Below, one piece after another: positions 33,806 to 42,360 of a stretch of 64,000 bases of DNA (its first letter is position 1; every line of letters starts with the position of its first letter). The notes under the pieces were generated by a model. That model was not told the DNA's origin, did no database searches, and saw nothing but the letters and a program-made list of their open reading frames with translations. This DNA comes from Pseudomonas sp. LD120 (lineage in GTDB: Bacteria; Pseudomonadota; Gammaproteobacteria; Pseudomonadales; Pseudomonadaceae). The translations under genes were made by a program, and so were the position numbers. The stretch spans positions 1,860,001 to 1,924,000 of the forward strand of contig NZ_WVHL01000005.1 of NCBI RefSeq assembly GCF_009861525.1, given 5' to 3'.

Positions 33806-33994
33806 TTACTTTTTGCCGAGGCTGATTTGTTTGGAAGGGCCGAAAGTCTGACCGCTGACGCCTTTGGCGATTTGCTGGATTTCGCCGCCCGATTTCAGGA
33901 ACGCTGCGATCTGTTCGTTGATCGATTCACTGGTTTCAACGGCGGGAGCTGGTTTTGCTTTGCTGTTGGAGGCTTTTACTCGCATGGCGGCCAT
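33806..33994 (-). CDS. Small conserved basic protein
   Basis: 62 residues. Starts MAAMRVKASNSKAKPAPAVETSESINEQIAAFLKSGGEIQQIAKG and ends QISLGKK. The segment FLKSGGEIQQIAKGVSGQ resembles a motif in several tiny Pseudomonas proteins and weakly the tail of SutA; I do not assign a function. The second ATG (33985) is an alternative start. It probably has its promoter in the 342-base gap to the right. Confidence 0.65.
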   Translation of the reverse strand: MAAMRVKASNSKAKPAPAVETSESINEQIAAFLKSGGEIQQIAKGVSGQTFGPSKQISLGKK

Positions 33995-34336
33995 TTAACC
34001 TTTCGGGAAAATTAATTTGGCCAGGCATCTTATCAGAAATACTTGACAATTGCTTGGTAAATATCCCCTGAAACAGAAAGGCGCTTTCTGCTGTTTTTCC
34101 TAAGTTTATTTTCCGGATATTTTCCTAAGTCGCTGTTTTAACTAAATACCTATCGGCAAAAATACCCTCTCGCAGCGCTCCAAAAAGGCTCGAAGCACAC
34201 CTGTTTGCCTGACGAGCGGCTGGTTGCACGCCGGGAAAGCCAGAAAAATCAAGGGTTTCGTGGCCAGCGATTCAGGAGCGTCAACGCCAGCCTGGAAAAC
34301 AGGTAGAATGCCGCCCACGCAATGAGGGTATTGGAA
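33995..34336. other. Intergenic region between small basic gene and cvfB
   Basis: 342 bases of AT-rich gap. It contains a hairpin CAGAAAG/CTTTCTG (34074-34090, GCG loop) followed by CTGTTTTT, which could be a terminator-like structure or part of a leader. No open frame with a ribosome site was seen. The gap must hold divergent promoters for both neighbours. Confidence 0.4.
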
Positions 34337-35173
34337 ATGGCTTTAGTCGGGCGCTACAACAGTTTACAAGTGGTTAAACACACTAACTTTGGTTTGTATC
34401 TGGACGGTGGAGCGGACGGCGAGATATTGCTGCCCAATCGTTATATTCCCAAGGATATTCCCAGTGAAGATGAAGACTGGCTGAATGTTTTTGTCTACTT
34501 GGACAGTGCCGACAAGTTAATCGCAACGACCGAAAAGCCAAAAGTTCAAGTTGGCGAGTTCGCCAGTCTTAAAGTCGTCGAAGTTAACAGCATCGGAGTG
34601 TTCCTGGATTGGGGATTACCCAAGGATCTGTTGTTGCCGTACTCCGAGGAAAAGCGCCAGATGAATGCTGGCGAATACTGCGTGGTGCATGTCTACCTGG
34701 ACAAACATACCCGTCGAATTACCGCCACGGCTCGCCTGGATCGCTATCTGGACAAGACGCCGGCCAACTACAAGGCGGGTCAGGAAGTGGATTTGTTGGT
34801 GGCCGAGTCCACTGATATGGGGTTCAAGGCGATCATCAACAACAAGCACTGGGGCCTGATTCACAAGAACGAAGTGTTCAAGTTCCTGCGCTCTGGCATG
34901 CAAGAGAAAGGCTTCATCAAAGAAGTACGGGCCGATGGCAAGATCAGCCTGAGTCTGCAGCCGGTGGGTGAAGAGGCTGCCACTGGCCTGAACTCCAAGA
35001 TCCTCGCCAAGTTGCGGGAAAACAATGGCACTCTGGCCGTCAGTGACAAGAGTGATCCGGCCTTGATCAGCAGTCTGTTCGGGGTCAGCAAGGGCAACTT
35101 CAAAAAGGCCATTGGCGCCCTCTATAAGCAGGGTCAGATTGTCATCCACGCGGATCGCATCGAGCTAAGCTGA
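34337..35173 (+). CDS. cvfB: S1-like RNA-binding protein CvfB
   Basis: 278 residues from ATG 34337 (GAGGG 8 bases upstream, part of an out-of-place ATG at 34322 not used). Two S1-type OB domains (MALVGRYNSLQVVKHTNFGLYLDGG; VGEFASLKVVEVNSIGVFLDWGLPKDLLLPY), then an extra S1-like domain with GQEVDLLVAESTDMGFKAIINNKHWGLIHKNEVF, and a C-terminal winged helix (SSLFGVSKGNFKKAIGALYKQG). It matches the CvfB/YitL family, an RNA-binding virulence-factor regulator first known in Staphylococcus. Stands alone with the DUF2177 gene 28 bases downstream. Confidence 0.92.
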   Translation: MALVGRYNSLQVVKHTNFGLYLDGGADGEILLPNRYIPKDIPSEDEDWLNVFVYLDSADKLIATTEKPKVQVGEFASLKVVEVNSIGVFLDWGLPKDLLLPYSEEKRQMNAGEYCVVHVYLDKHTRRITATARLDRYLDKTPANYKAGQEVDLLVAESTDMGFKAIINNKHWGLIHKNEVFKFLRSGMQEKGFIKEVRADGKISLSLQPVGEEAATGLNSKILAKLRENNGTLAVSDKSDPALISSLFGVSKGNFKKAIGALYKQGQIVIHADRIELS

Positions 35174-35201
35174 GACTCACTTCACGCTGCAGGCGAGGCT
35201 C

Positions 35202-35630
35202 ATGAAAACCACCCTGGTTGCCTGGCTCGCCACCTTGCTGGCGTTCCTGCTGCTCGACGCGCTTTGGCTGGGGCTGATGATGAGCCCCACCTACCGGGCC
35301 CTGCTGGGTTCGCTGCTGCTGGAGCAGCCACGGCTATTGCCGACAGCGCTGTTCTATCTCCTCTACGTTACGGGTTGCCTGCTGTTCGCGGTACGTCCCG
35401 CCTTGCAACAGGGTGGCTGGCGTCGGGCTGCACGACTGGGAGCACTGCTCGGGCTGGTGTCCTATGGCACTTATGATCTGAGCAATTGGGCGACCTTGCA
35501 GGCCTGGCCGGCATCCCTGGCGCTGCTGGATATGGCCTGGGGCGTGCTGGTCAGTGCCTTGGCCAGTGGTTTCGGCGTCTTCTGTGCCTGCCGTTGGGCA
35601 CCGGGTGTTGGCCGCGGGCCGCAAGTCTGA
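35202..35630 (+). CDS. DUF2177 family membrane protein
   Basis: 142 residues with about four hydrophobic helices (VAWLATLLAFLLLDALWLGLMM; LPTALFYLLYVTGCLLFAV; ARLGALLGLVSYGTYDLSNWATLQAW; LDMAWGVLVSALASGFGVFCA). The DALWLGLM and GLVSYGTYDLSNWATL motifs are characteristic of DUF2177. Likely an inner-membrane protein of unknown function. It starts 28 bases after cvfB with AGG-rich upstream sequence, so may be co-transcribed. Confidence 0.88.
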   Translation: MKTTLVAWLATLLAFLLLDALWLGLMMSPTYRALLGSLLLEQPRLLPTALFYLLYVTGCLLFAVRPALQQGGWRRAARLGALLGLVSYGTYDLSNWATLQAWPASLALLDMAWGVLVSALASGFGVFCACRWAPGVGRGPQV

Positions 35631-35731
35631 GCGGGTTTGCTACTGGGTTTTGCACCGCTGTTCAGCCCGCTGGGGCGTAACTCTTTATCTTGGGTAGGTG
35701 TCATGTCATTCAAATACTGTGAGGAACTGCG

Positions 35732-36655
35732 GTGAGCACCGAACGGCGCAGCGCCGACGGCTTTGCCCTGCAGGTAATGTTGGGGTTGTGCCTGATCTGG
35801 GGCGTGCAGCAGGTGATGATCAAGTGGGCTGCGGCGGACATTGCCCCGGTGATGCAGGCGGCCGCCCGCTCTGGTATCTCGGCGCTGCTGGTGGCCCTGC
35901 TGATGTGCTGGAAGGGCGGTTGGTCCCAGGTTTCCAGCACTTGGCGCGGCGGCTTGCTGGCCGGTGCCCTGTTTGGCCTGGAATTCCTGTTCATTGCCGA
36001 AGGGCTGAAGCTCACCAGTGCTGCACACATGTCGGTGTTTCTCTACACCGCGCCGATCTTCACCGCCCTGGGGGTCAATTGGCTGTTGCCCAGTGAGCGC
36101 TTGCGGCCTTTGCAGTGGCTGGGGATTGTCCTCGCATTCATTGGCATCAGCATCGCCTTTGCCGCAGGTGTCTCGTTGGACAATCTCGACCGGCGCATGC
36201 TCTTGGGGGATGTGCTGGGCTTGTTGGCGGGGCTGGCCTGGGGCGCGACCACGGTGGTGGTGCGGGCCTCGCGATTGTCCGAGGCGCCGGCGACCCTGAC
36301 TCTGTTCTATCAATTGATCGTCGGTTTTGTCGGCCTGTTGCTGATTGCTGTGCTCAGCGGCCAGGTCACCCAGGTCAGCCTGACGCCGGTGGCGGTGGCC
36401 AGCGTGTTGTTCCAGGGGCTGGTGGTGTCGTTTTTCAGCTACCTGACCTGGTTCTGGCTGCTGCGGCGTTATCTGGCAGCGAATCTGGCGGTGTTTTCCT
36501 TCATGACCCCGATGTTCGGCGTAACCTTCGGCGTGCTGTTGCTGGGTGAGCCCTTGAGCCTCAACTTCGTGCTGGGGGCAATGCTGGTGCTGTTGGGCAT
36601 CACTTTTGTCAGTGCCGAGCAGTGGCTGCGGCGACGGCTCAAGCGCTTTCTATAG
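35732..36655 (+). CDS. EamA/DMT-family transporter
   Basis: 307 residues from GTG 35732 (GAGGAACTGC just upstream). Ten-helix EamA layout, beginning with LGLCLIWGVQQVMIKWAAADIAPVMQAAARS, the second half with LAGLAWGATTVVVRASRLSEAPATLT and ending FVLGAMLVLLGITFVSAEQW. Inner-membrane transporter of unknown substrate. Convergent with the MFS gene downstream (7-base gap). Confidence 0.88.
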   Translation: MSTERRSADGFALQVMLGLCLIWGVQQVMIKWAAADIAPVMQAAARSGISALLVALLMCWKGGWSQVSSTWRGGLLAGALFGLEFLFIAEGLKLTSAAHMSVFLYTAPIFTALGVNWLLPSERLRPLQWLGIVLAFIGISIAFAAGVSLDNLDRRMLLGDVLGLLAGLAWGATTVVVRASRLSEAPATLTLFYQLIVGFVGLLLIAVLSGQVTQVSLTPVAVASVLFQGLVVSFFSYLTWFWLLRRYLAANLAVFSFMTPMFGVTFGVLLLGEPLSLNFVLGAMLVLLGITFVSAEQWLRRRLKRFL

Positions 36656-36662
36656 CCGTCGT

Positions 36663-37823
36663 CTAGGACGCCGCCGCACAGCGTGGCGCCGCTGGCCGTT
36701 GTTGCCAGAGTAGGCTGGCACCGATCAGCAGGCCGGAACCAGCCACTATCAGCGCCAGGTGCAGGTTGCCGTTGAAGTGGCTGCTCAGGGCGGCCAGCAA
36801 CGGGCCGCTCAACTGACCGACGGCGAAGCACGCGGTGAGCAGGCCGGCGTTGCGCTGTGCCGACTGTGGTGCCAGTTCCCGGGAGCGTTGCATCACCAGT
36901 TGCATGCAGGCCAGGAACGGTGTTCCGCATAGCAGTACCCCCAGTACCAACCCCAGGCCGCTGCCCAGCAGGCAGGCGAAGACTCCGACGGCTTGCAGCC
37001 ACAAGGTCGCCATCAGCCATTGGCGGGTACTGTCCGGGCGATGCCGCCGCAGGCTGACCAAGGCCACTCCGAGGGCTGCGGCCAGGCCGAAGCCAGGCCA
37101 GAACAGGTCAGCCTGCCACTGGCCCTGAAAGCGCACATTGGCCATTTGTGAGAGGAACGTCGCAGGAATGATGTAGCCCACGCCATACAGGGCGTAGACC
37201 AGCCCCAGGCGCGCCACGCTGTGTTCGCTGGCAGCTCGGCTCTGCGGAACGCCACTCGGGCGTGCCGAGGCCGGAGGCAGGATCGGCAGGATCGCAAGCA
37301 GCATCAACAAGGCGACGGCGGCATACAGCAGCCACAGGTTGGCCGAGCTCTGTCCCAAAAGATTGGCGCCCAGGGCCAGCAGCCCGGTCAGCATGATCCC
37401 CAGTCCTGGGCCGGCAAATACCAGGGTGCCTAGCCGCGGCCAGCCCGCTGCCTGGGCCAGGGGCTGGCTCAGGGCAGTGATCATCACCAGCACCCAGGCG
37501 CTGGACACCCCGGTGCCGAAGCGCAGCAGCAGGTGCGGCCAGAAGCCCTGGGCCCAGAACGAGGCCAGGGTCAGCAACACGCACAGCCACAGGCCGCCCA
37601 ATAGGCGCAGGCGCACCTGGACTGGGCGCCGGGCGAACATGGCGTCCAGAGCGCCGAGGAAATAGCCCAGGTAGTTGGCCGCGGCAATCAGCCCGGCGGC
37701 GGTCAGGTTGACCTGGCCTTCACTGATCAGGTGCGGCAGTTGCGGGGTCAGGGCAAAGCGGCCAATGCCCATGGCCATCATCAGGGCAATGAAGCTGGCG
37801 AGCAGGCGGAGCAGGGGAGACAT
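36663..37823 (-). CDS. YbfB/YjiJ-family MFS transporter
   Basis: 386 residues with about twelve hydrophobic helices. Starts MSPLLRLLASFIALMMAMGIGRFALTPQLPHLI; the GIGRFALTPxLP and GLIAAANYLGYFLGAL blocks are typical of the YbfB/YjiJ MFS group. Inner-membrane transporter of unknown substrate. It is divergent from the LysR gene at 37928, which is the likely regulator by family habit. Confidence 0.9.
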   Translation of the reverse strand: MSPLLRLLASFIALMMAMGIGRFALTPQLPHLISEGQVNLTAAGLIAAANYLGYFLGALDAMFARRPVQVRLRLLGGLWLCVLLTLASFWAQGFWPHLLLRFGTGVSSAWVLVMITALSQPLAQAAGWPRLGTLVFAGPGLGIMLTGLLALGANLLGQSSANLWLLYAAVALLMLLAILPILPPASARPSGVPQSRAASEHSVARLGLVYALYGVGYIIPATFLSQMANVRFQGQWQADLFWPGFGLAAALGVALVSLRRHRPDSTRQWLMATLWLQAVGVFACLLGSGLGLVLGVLLCGTPFLACMQLVMQRSRELAPQSAQRNAGLLTACFAVGQLSGPLLAALSSHFNGNLHLALIVAGSGLLIGASLLWQQRPAAPRCAAAS

Positions 37824-37927
37824 GGTCGGCGTTCCATTGATGGGAGCAATGACCGCCAGGCTAGGGTCGATTGACTTTCTTTAAAAATGAATAATATTGA
37901 GCAGCTTGTTCAATTTTGGAGAAGGTT

Positions 37928-38821
37928 GTGGAGTTCAGCCAATTGCGCATCTTCCAGGCCGTGGCCGAGGAAGGCTCCATCACTCGCGCCGCCGAGCGCC
38001 TGCATCGGGTGCCGTCGAACCTCTCGACCCGGCTCAAGCAACTGGAGGCGCAGTTGGGGGTCGAGTTGTTCCTGCGCGAGCGCCAGCGCTTGCAGTTGTC
38101 GCCGGCGGGCAAGGTGCTGCTGGACTACACTGCGCGCCTGTTCGCCTTGCACGACGAGGCCCATGCCGCGGTGCAGGGCGGTCAGCCGGCGGGAGAGTTT
38201 GTCCTGGGAACCATGTACAGCACGGCAGCGATTCATTTGCCGGCGTTGTTGGCGCGTTATCACCGGGCCTATCCGGCGGTGAACCTGCAGGTGCAGTCCG
38301 GGCCGAGCGGCGAGTTGCTCGAAGGCTTGCTCAACGGGCGCCTGGATGCGGCCCTGGTGGACGGGCCGCTGGAGCTGGCAGGCCTGGATGGCGTGCCCTT
38401 GTGCGACGAGACCCTGGTACTGATCAGCGAAGCCGACCACCCGCCGGTGCGTACGGCCCGGGATGTGGAGGGCCGTGCGGTGTTCACCTTTCGCCAGGGC
38501 TGCTCCTATCGCATGCGCCTGGAATCCTGGTTTGCCCACTACCACGCCGCGATGGGGCGGGCCATGGAGATCGAGTCCTATCAGGGCATGCTGGCCTGTG
38601 TGATTGCCGGTTCCGGGGTGGCGCTGATGGCTCAGTCGATGCTCGACAGCCTGCCGGGGCGCGAAAGTGTGGCGGTGCATGCCCTGGCCGAGCCTTTCGC
38701 CCAGGCCACGACTTGGTTGATGTGGCGCAAGGGCATGGTCGGCGCCAACCTCAATGCCTGGATCGAGCTGCAACAAAGCTCTGGGGTTCAGCTTGCGCAG
38801 CAGGCACGGGCCTATGGCTGA
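37928..38821 (+). CDS. LysR-family transcriptional regulator
   Basis: 297 residues from GTG 37928 (GGAGAAGG just upstream; the TTG at 37916 is not used). N-terminal HTH: FSQLRIFQAVAEEGSITRAAERLHRVPSNLSTRLKQLE. Effector-binding domain with LGTMYSTAAIHLPALLARYHRAYPAVNLQVQSG. Divergent from the MFS gene, so it probably controls it. Ligand unknown. Confidence 0.92.
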   Translation: MEFSQLRIFQAVAEEGSITRAAERLHRVPSNLSTRLKQLEAQLGVELFLRERQRLQLSPAGKVLLDYTARLFALHDEAHAAVQGGQPAGEFVLGTMYSTAAIHLPALLARYHRAYPAVNLQVQSGPSGELLEGLLNGRLDAALVDGPLELAGLDGVPLCDETLVLISEADHPPVRTARDVEGRAVFTFRQGCSYRMRLESWFAHYHAAMGRAMEIESYQGMLACVIAGSGVALMAQSMLDSLPGRESVAVHALAEPFAQATTWLMWRKGMVGANLNAWIELQQSSGVQLAQQARAYG

Positions 38822-38954
38822 GCCCGCAGTGGCGATTGGCTTTAATCCAGTAACAGTTCATTGCTATTGCGCAGCAGCGCGCTGGAAAAGATAGGACTAT
38901 TATCTGCTTGAGGCGGCGCAGTATCGCCGCTCGGCACGACCCTGAGGGGGCACT

Positions 38955-39083
38955 ATGAAAGACAAACTGCAAAGCTGGCTGCACGACCTTGGCGTCGCAC
39001 TGGGCCTGATCGAGCCACCGCTGCAACCGGTGCCGATTCCTACCGACGAAGAGCTGCGGCGCCGTCAGCAACGTCGCCGTTGA
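38955..39083 (+). CDS. PA1414-family micro-protein
   Basis: 42 residues. ATG 38955 preceded by GAGGGGG. Sequence MKDKLQSWLHDLGVALGLIEPP, ending RRRQQRRR, matches my memory of the PA1414 family in Pseudomonas, whose transcript is very abundant in low oxygen in P. aeruginosa. It is an amphipathic helix plus Pro-rich and basic tail. It could be overlooked by gene finders. Its upstream region contains TTGGCTTTAATCCA (38838-38851), a poor Anr-like match. Confidence 0.75.
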   Translation: MKDKLQSWLHDLGVALGLIEPPLQPVPIPTDEELRRRQQRRR

Positions 39084-39257
39084 GCTTGCCGCGAGTGCGG
39101 AGTGCAGACTCCGTCTCGCGCCTGGTTTTTCCCACCGCGAGACTCTGGGCCTGATCCCGAGGTGTTCGTGCAACCCCTTACAGCTCTGGTCCGCTGCCTC
39201 GCTCCTGCAGTATTCAAGCGCTTTGCCCACCCAGCGCCTGGGCACTTTTTTGTGGGC

Positions 39258-39293
39258 GAAAAAAACGGGTGCGGCCACCGACGCCGCACCCGT
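39258..39293 (-). terminator. Rho-independent terminator of the symporter gene
   Basis: 11-bp perfect stem ACGGGTGCGGC (39265-39275) / GCCGCACCCGT (39283-39293). On the minus strand it is followed by a T-run (39264 down to 39258). Confidence 0.9.
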
Positions 39294-39324
39294 CGAAGAA
39301 AAGCTTCAGGCGTCCGACTTCAGG

Positions 39325-40713
39325 TCAGATTGCGTTGGCCAGCGGCGCCGGGCGCCGAGAGAGCAGGCTCACCACTACGAAGCTCACCAAGCCCACGGCC
39401 AGGCTGTAATAGATCGGCGTGTTGGCGTCCAGGCCGTCCTTGAACATGAAGAACAATGCCGTGATAAAGCCTAGGGACATGCTGGTAATGGCGCCGGCGG
39501 TGGTGGCGCGCTTCCAGTAGATAGCCCCGATCAGGGGAATCAACATACCGCCCACCAGCAGGTTGTAAGCCAGGGTCAGGGCGCTGATCACATCACTGAC
39601 CAGCAGCGCGATGCCCAGGACCACGATCCCCAGCAACAGGGTCGCGATGCGGTTTTCGTGTACATCGCTGTTGCTGCTTTCACGGCCACCACGCATGCGC
39701 GGCAAGAGATCCTGGGTCACGGTGGTGGAGGCGGCCAGCAGACCGGCACTGGCAGTGGACATCAGGGCCGCCAGGGCCGCCGCGATCACCAGGCCGCGAA
39801 TGCCGTTGGGCAAGCTGGTCTGGACAATGCTGGCGAAGGCATTGTTGACGTTGTCCAGGTCCGGCAGCAGCACTTTGGCAGCCATGCCGATGAGCGCGCC
39901 AGCCAGGCCGTAAAGCACGCAGTAGATCCCGGCAGCGGTGCCTGCAACCTTGGCGATGCCTTCACTGCGGGCGGTGAACACCCGTTGCCAGATGTCTTGG
40001 CCGATGAAGATGCCGAAGAAGTAGATCAGGAAGTAGGTGAGGATGGTGTCCCAGCCGATGGCGGTGAAGTCGAAATAGCTGGCCGGCAGTTTGGCTACCA
40101 GGGTGTTCCAGCCGCCAGCGTCGGCGATGGACAGCGGCATCAGCAGGAAGACCAGGCCGATGGTCATGATCAGGAACTGCATGATGTCCGTCAGGGTCAG
40201 TGACCACATGCCGCCGATGGTGGAGTACAGAACCACCACGCCGCCGCCAATCAGAATCGACATCCAGAACTGCAGGCCGAACAGCACTTGCATCACCGTG
40301 CCGATGGCGATGGTCGAGGTGGCGCCGATCATCAGCGCGTAGACCAGCATGATCAGCCCGCTGGCATGGCGTGCCGCGGGGTTGTAACGACGCTCAAGCA
40401 CTTGGGTGACGGTGTAGATTTTCAGTTTCAGCAAGGGTTTGGCCAGAAACAGGCTAAGGCCGACGATACCCAGGCCGATGGCGCCGCAGAGCCAGAAGCC
40501 GGAGATGCCGTGAACGTAGCCCAGGCGCACGGTACCGATCGTCGAGGCGCCGCCCAGCACGGTGGCGGCCATGGTACCCAGGTAGAAGCCTGGCCCGAGG
40601 TTGCGGCCGGCCACCAGATAGTCATCACGGGTCTTGGCCCGGCGCATGCCGTACCAGCCCAGGGCGATCATGCCTGTGGCATAAATCAGTACTACGAGAA
40701 TATCCAAGCCCAT
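39325..40713 (-). CDS. gpuP: Sodium/solute symporter, probable guanidino-acid permease
   Basis: 462 residues with about thirteen hydrophobic helices of the SSS family (MGLDILVVLIYATGMIALGWYGMRRAKTRDDYLVAGRNLGPG at the N-terminus, the conserved RxxDDYLVAGR pattern; FFGIFIGQDIWQRVFTARS in the middle). It lies 339 bases downstream of the ureohydrolase gene, in the same order as gpuP-gpuA-gpuR of P. aeruginosa (symporter, guanidinopropionase, LysR). Therefore it is assigned, by context and family, to uptake of 3-guanidinopropionate or a related acid; another substrate is possible. Confidence 0.78.
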   Translation of the reverse strand: MGLDILVVLIYATGMIALGWYGMRRAKTRDDYLVAGRNLGPGFYLGTMAATVLGGASTIGTVRLGYVHGISGFWLCGAIGLGIVGLSLFLAKPLLKLKIYTVTQVLERRYNPAARHASGLIMLVYALMIGATSTIAIGTVMQVLFGLQFWMSILIGGGVVVLYSTIGGMWSLTLTDIMQFLIMTIGLVFLLMPLSIADAGGWNTLVAKLPASYFDFTAIGWDTILTYFLIYFFGIFIGQDIWQRVFTARSEGIAKVAGTAAGIYCVLYGLAGALIGMAAKVLLPDLDNVNNAFASIVQTSLPNGIRGLVIAAALAALMSTASAGLLAASTTVTQDLLPRMRGGRESSNSDVHENRIATLLLGIVVLGIALLVSDVISALTLAYNLLVGGMLIPLIGAIYWKRATTAGAITSMSLGFITALFFMFKDGLDANTPIYYSLAVGLVSFVVVSLLSRRPAPLANAI

Positions 40714-40827
40714 GTTCGGGTCCTCACAAGCAAGTTGTTATTGTTGTTGCCGTCCGCTGATGCGGGCGGTCAGCCGGCGTACCGGTGGAGGCCGGTCTGC
40801 CGGAGGGGGCTGCGGTTACTGGGTGTT

Positions 40828-40947
40828 TCAGGCCAAGGTGTGGCCGCGTCCGGAAGGTTCGGGCGCGGCGATACGTTGCAGGTCGGGGAGTCGTGCGCCC
40901 CTGGCGTGGTTAATGCCGTTGAGGCGGTGTTCTTTGTTGTTATTCAT
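40828..40947 (-). CDS. Possible 39-residue peptide between gpuA and gpuP
   Basis: Minus-strand ATG at 40947 with GGAGC 6-7 bases upstream, reading MNNNKEHRLNGINHARGARLPDLQ, ending RGHTLA. It is in the 339-base gap between the ureohydrolase and symporter genes. No family is recognised. It could be an upstream peptide or chance. Nothing else in this gap (40714-41052) is visible. Confidence 0.3.
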   Translation of the reverse strand: MNNNKEHRLNGINHARGARLPDLQRIAAPEPSGRGHTLA

Positions 40948-41052
40948 GATCTGCTCCGATCACGTTGGCTAAGGTGTTGCTCTCCCTTGCATGTGTGACT
41001 CAATGGCCGCGCTCATGCTTGAGCGCGGCAACAGCACCCCGAAAGACGGGAC

Positions 41053-42003
41053 TCAGCGGTGGGCCACGCCAGGCAGCACGCAGAGCATTTCGTACAGCAG
41101 GTTGGCGCCCAGCAGCGAGGTGTTGCCGGTGGTGTCGTAAGGCGGCGAGACCTCCACCAGGTCACAACCCACCAGCTCCAGGCCCTGGCAGCCACGCACG
41201 ATCTCGATGGCCTGGATGGTGGTCAAACCGCCGATTTCCGGTGTGCCTGTGCCAGGTGCCCAGGCCGGGTCGATGCCGTCGATGTCAAAACTCAGGTACA
41301 CCGGGCCGTCGCCGACTTTTTCGCGGACTTCGGCCATCAACGGTTCCAGCGACTTGTGCCAGCACTCTTCGGCCTGGACCACGCGAAAGCCCTGCTTGCG
41401 GCTCCAGTTGAAGTCTTCGGCGGTATAGCCCTGGGCACGCAGGCCGATCTGTACCACGCGGTCGCAGTCCAGCAAGCCTTCTTCCACGGCGCGGCGGAAG
41501 GTGGTGCCGTGGGCGATCTTCTCGCCGAACATATGGTCGTTGACGTCGGCGTGGGCATCGATGTGCACCAGCCCGACCTTGCCGTGTTTCTTGTGGATGG
41601 CCCGTAGGATCGGCAGGGTGATGGTGTGGTCGCCACCCAGGGTCAGGGGAATGACGTTGTGTTCGAGGATGCCATCGTAGGCTTCTTCGATGATGCGCAC
41701 CGCGTCCAGCAGGTTGAAGGTGTTGATCGCCACGTCGCCGATGTCGGCCACCGACAGCGAGTCGAACGGGGCGGCGCCGGTGGCCATGTTGTAAGGGCGG
41801 ATCATCACCGATTCAGCGCGGATTTCCCGCGGGCCGAAACGGGTGCCGGCGCGCAGCGAGGTGCCGATGTCCAGGGGTACGCCGACGAAGGCCGCGTCTA
41901 GGCCGGCGGCGGATTGCAGATGGGGAAGACGCATCATGGTGGCGATGCCGCCGAAGCGCGGCATTTCGTTGCCGCCCAGTGGTTGGTGGAGAATCTTGTC
42001 CAC
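41053..42003 (-). CDS. gpuA: Guanidino-acid ureohydrolase (agmatinase family, GpuA-like)
   Basis: 316 residues from GTG 42003 with GAGG upstream. All arginase-family manganese motifs present in order: GGDHT (about 123-127), DAHADV (about 147), and SFDIDGIDPAWAPGTGTPE (about 236-254). It hydrolyses a guanidino compound to the amine plus urea. Gene order with a LysR gene divergent and a SSS symporter downstream matches gpuPAR; the 3-guanidinopropionase assignment is thus inferred, 4-guanidinobutyrase or agmatinase cannot be excluded. Confidence 0.85.
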   Translation of the reverse strand: MDKILHQPLGGNEMPRFGGIATMMRLPHLQSAAGLDAAFVGVPLDIGTSLRAGTRFGPREIRAESVMIRPYNMATGAAPFDSLSVADIGDVAINTFNLLDAVRIIEEAYDGILEHNVIPLTLGGDHTITLPILRAIHKKHGKVGLVHIDAHADVNDHMFGEKIAHGTTFRRAVEEGLLDCDRVVQIGLRAQGYTAEDFNWSRKQGFRVVQAEECWHKSLEPLMAEVREKVGDGPVYLSFDIDGIDPAWAPGTGTPEIGGLTTIQAIEIVRGCQGLELVGCDLVEVSPPYDTTGNTSLLGANLLYEMLCVLPGVAHR

Positions 42004-42360
42004 GGGATAGGCCTCATCGTTGTTTTATATTTATGGGATTGACGGCGCAGCAGGCGCTGCCCGTTCAACCGAGTAGGGCCGATTCTGCGAAATGTAGTAC
42101 GGGGAAAGAATCGCTACGAACAAATACTTAGTTCATGTTTTTCTAAACTAATGGCGGCGGGCGCGCTAGACTCCGGCGCTGCCTTCAAGGCCCTTGGCGG
42201 CCAGAGCGTGTGCTCCAGTTCGGTAGCGTAGCCAGCGTTCTCTGGGTTGCTGGGGTAGTTTGCATGTGTGCATGGATGTCACGGGGCTGCTTCGGCGCCC
42301 GGCGGGAGCGAGCCACCTCGCTACAGGGAGGGGTCTGTTCACCTGTTATTGGAGCCTGCC
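42004..42360. promoter_or_regulatory. Divergent promoter region of gpuA and gpuR with LysR-type site
   Basis: 357 bases without a gene. TTAGTT at 42128-42133 and its complement AACTAA at 42146-42151, separated by 12 bases, form a likely LysR-family binding dyad. A GC-rich REP-like motif (GGGAGCGAGCCACCTCGCTAC) lies near 42304-42324. No other open frame was seen. Confidence 0.5.

Noticed and set aside
38838..38851. TTGGCTTTAATCCA considered as an Anr/FNR site for the PA1414-family gene
   Set aside because: Too many mismatches to TTGAT-N4-ATCAA to list as a site; kept only as a remark.
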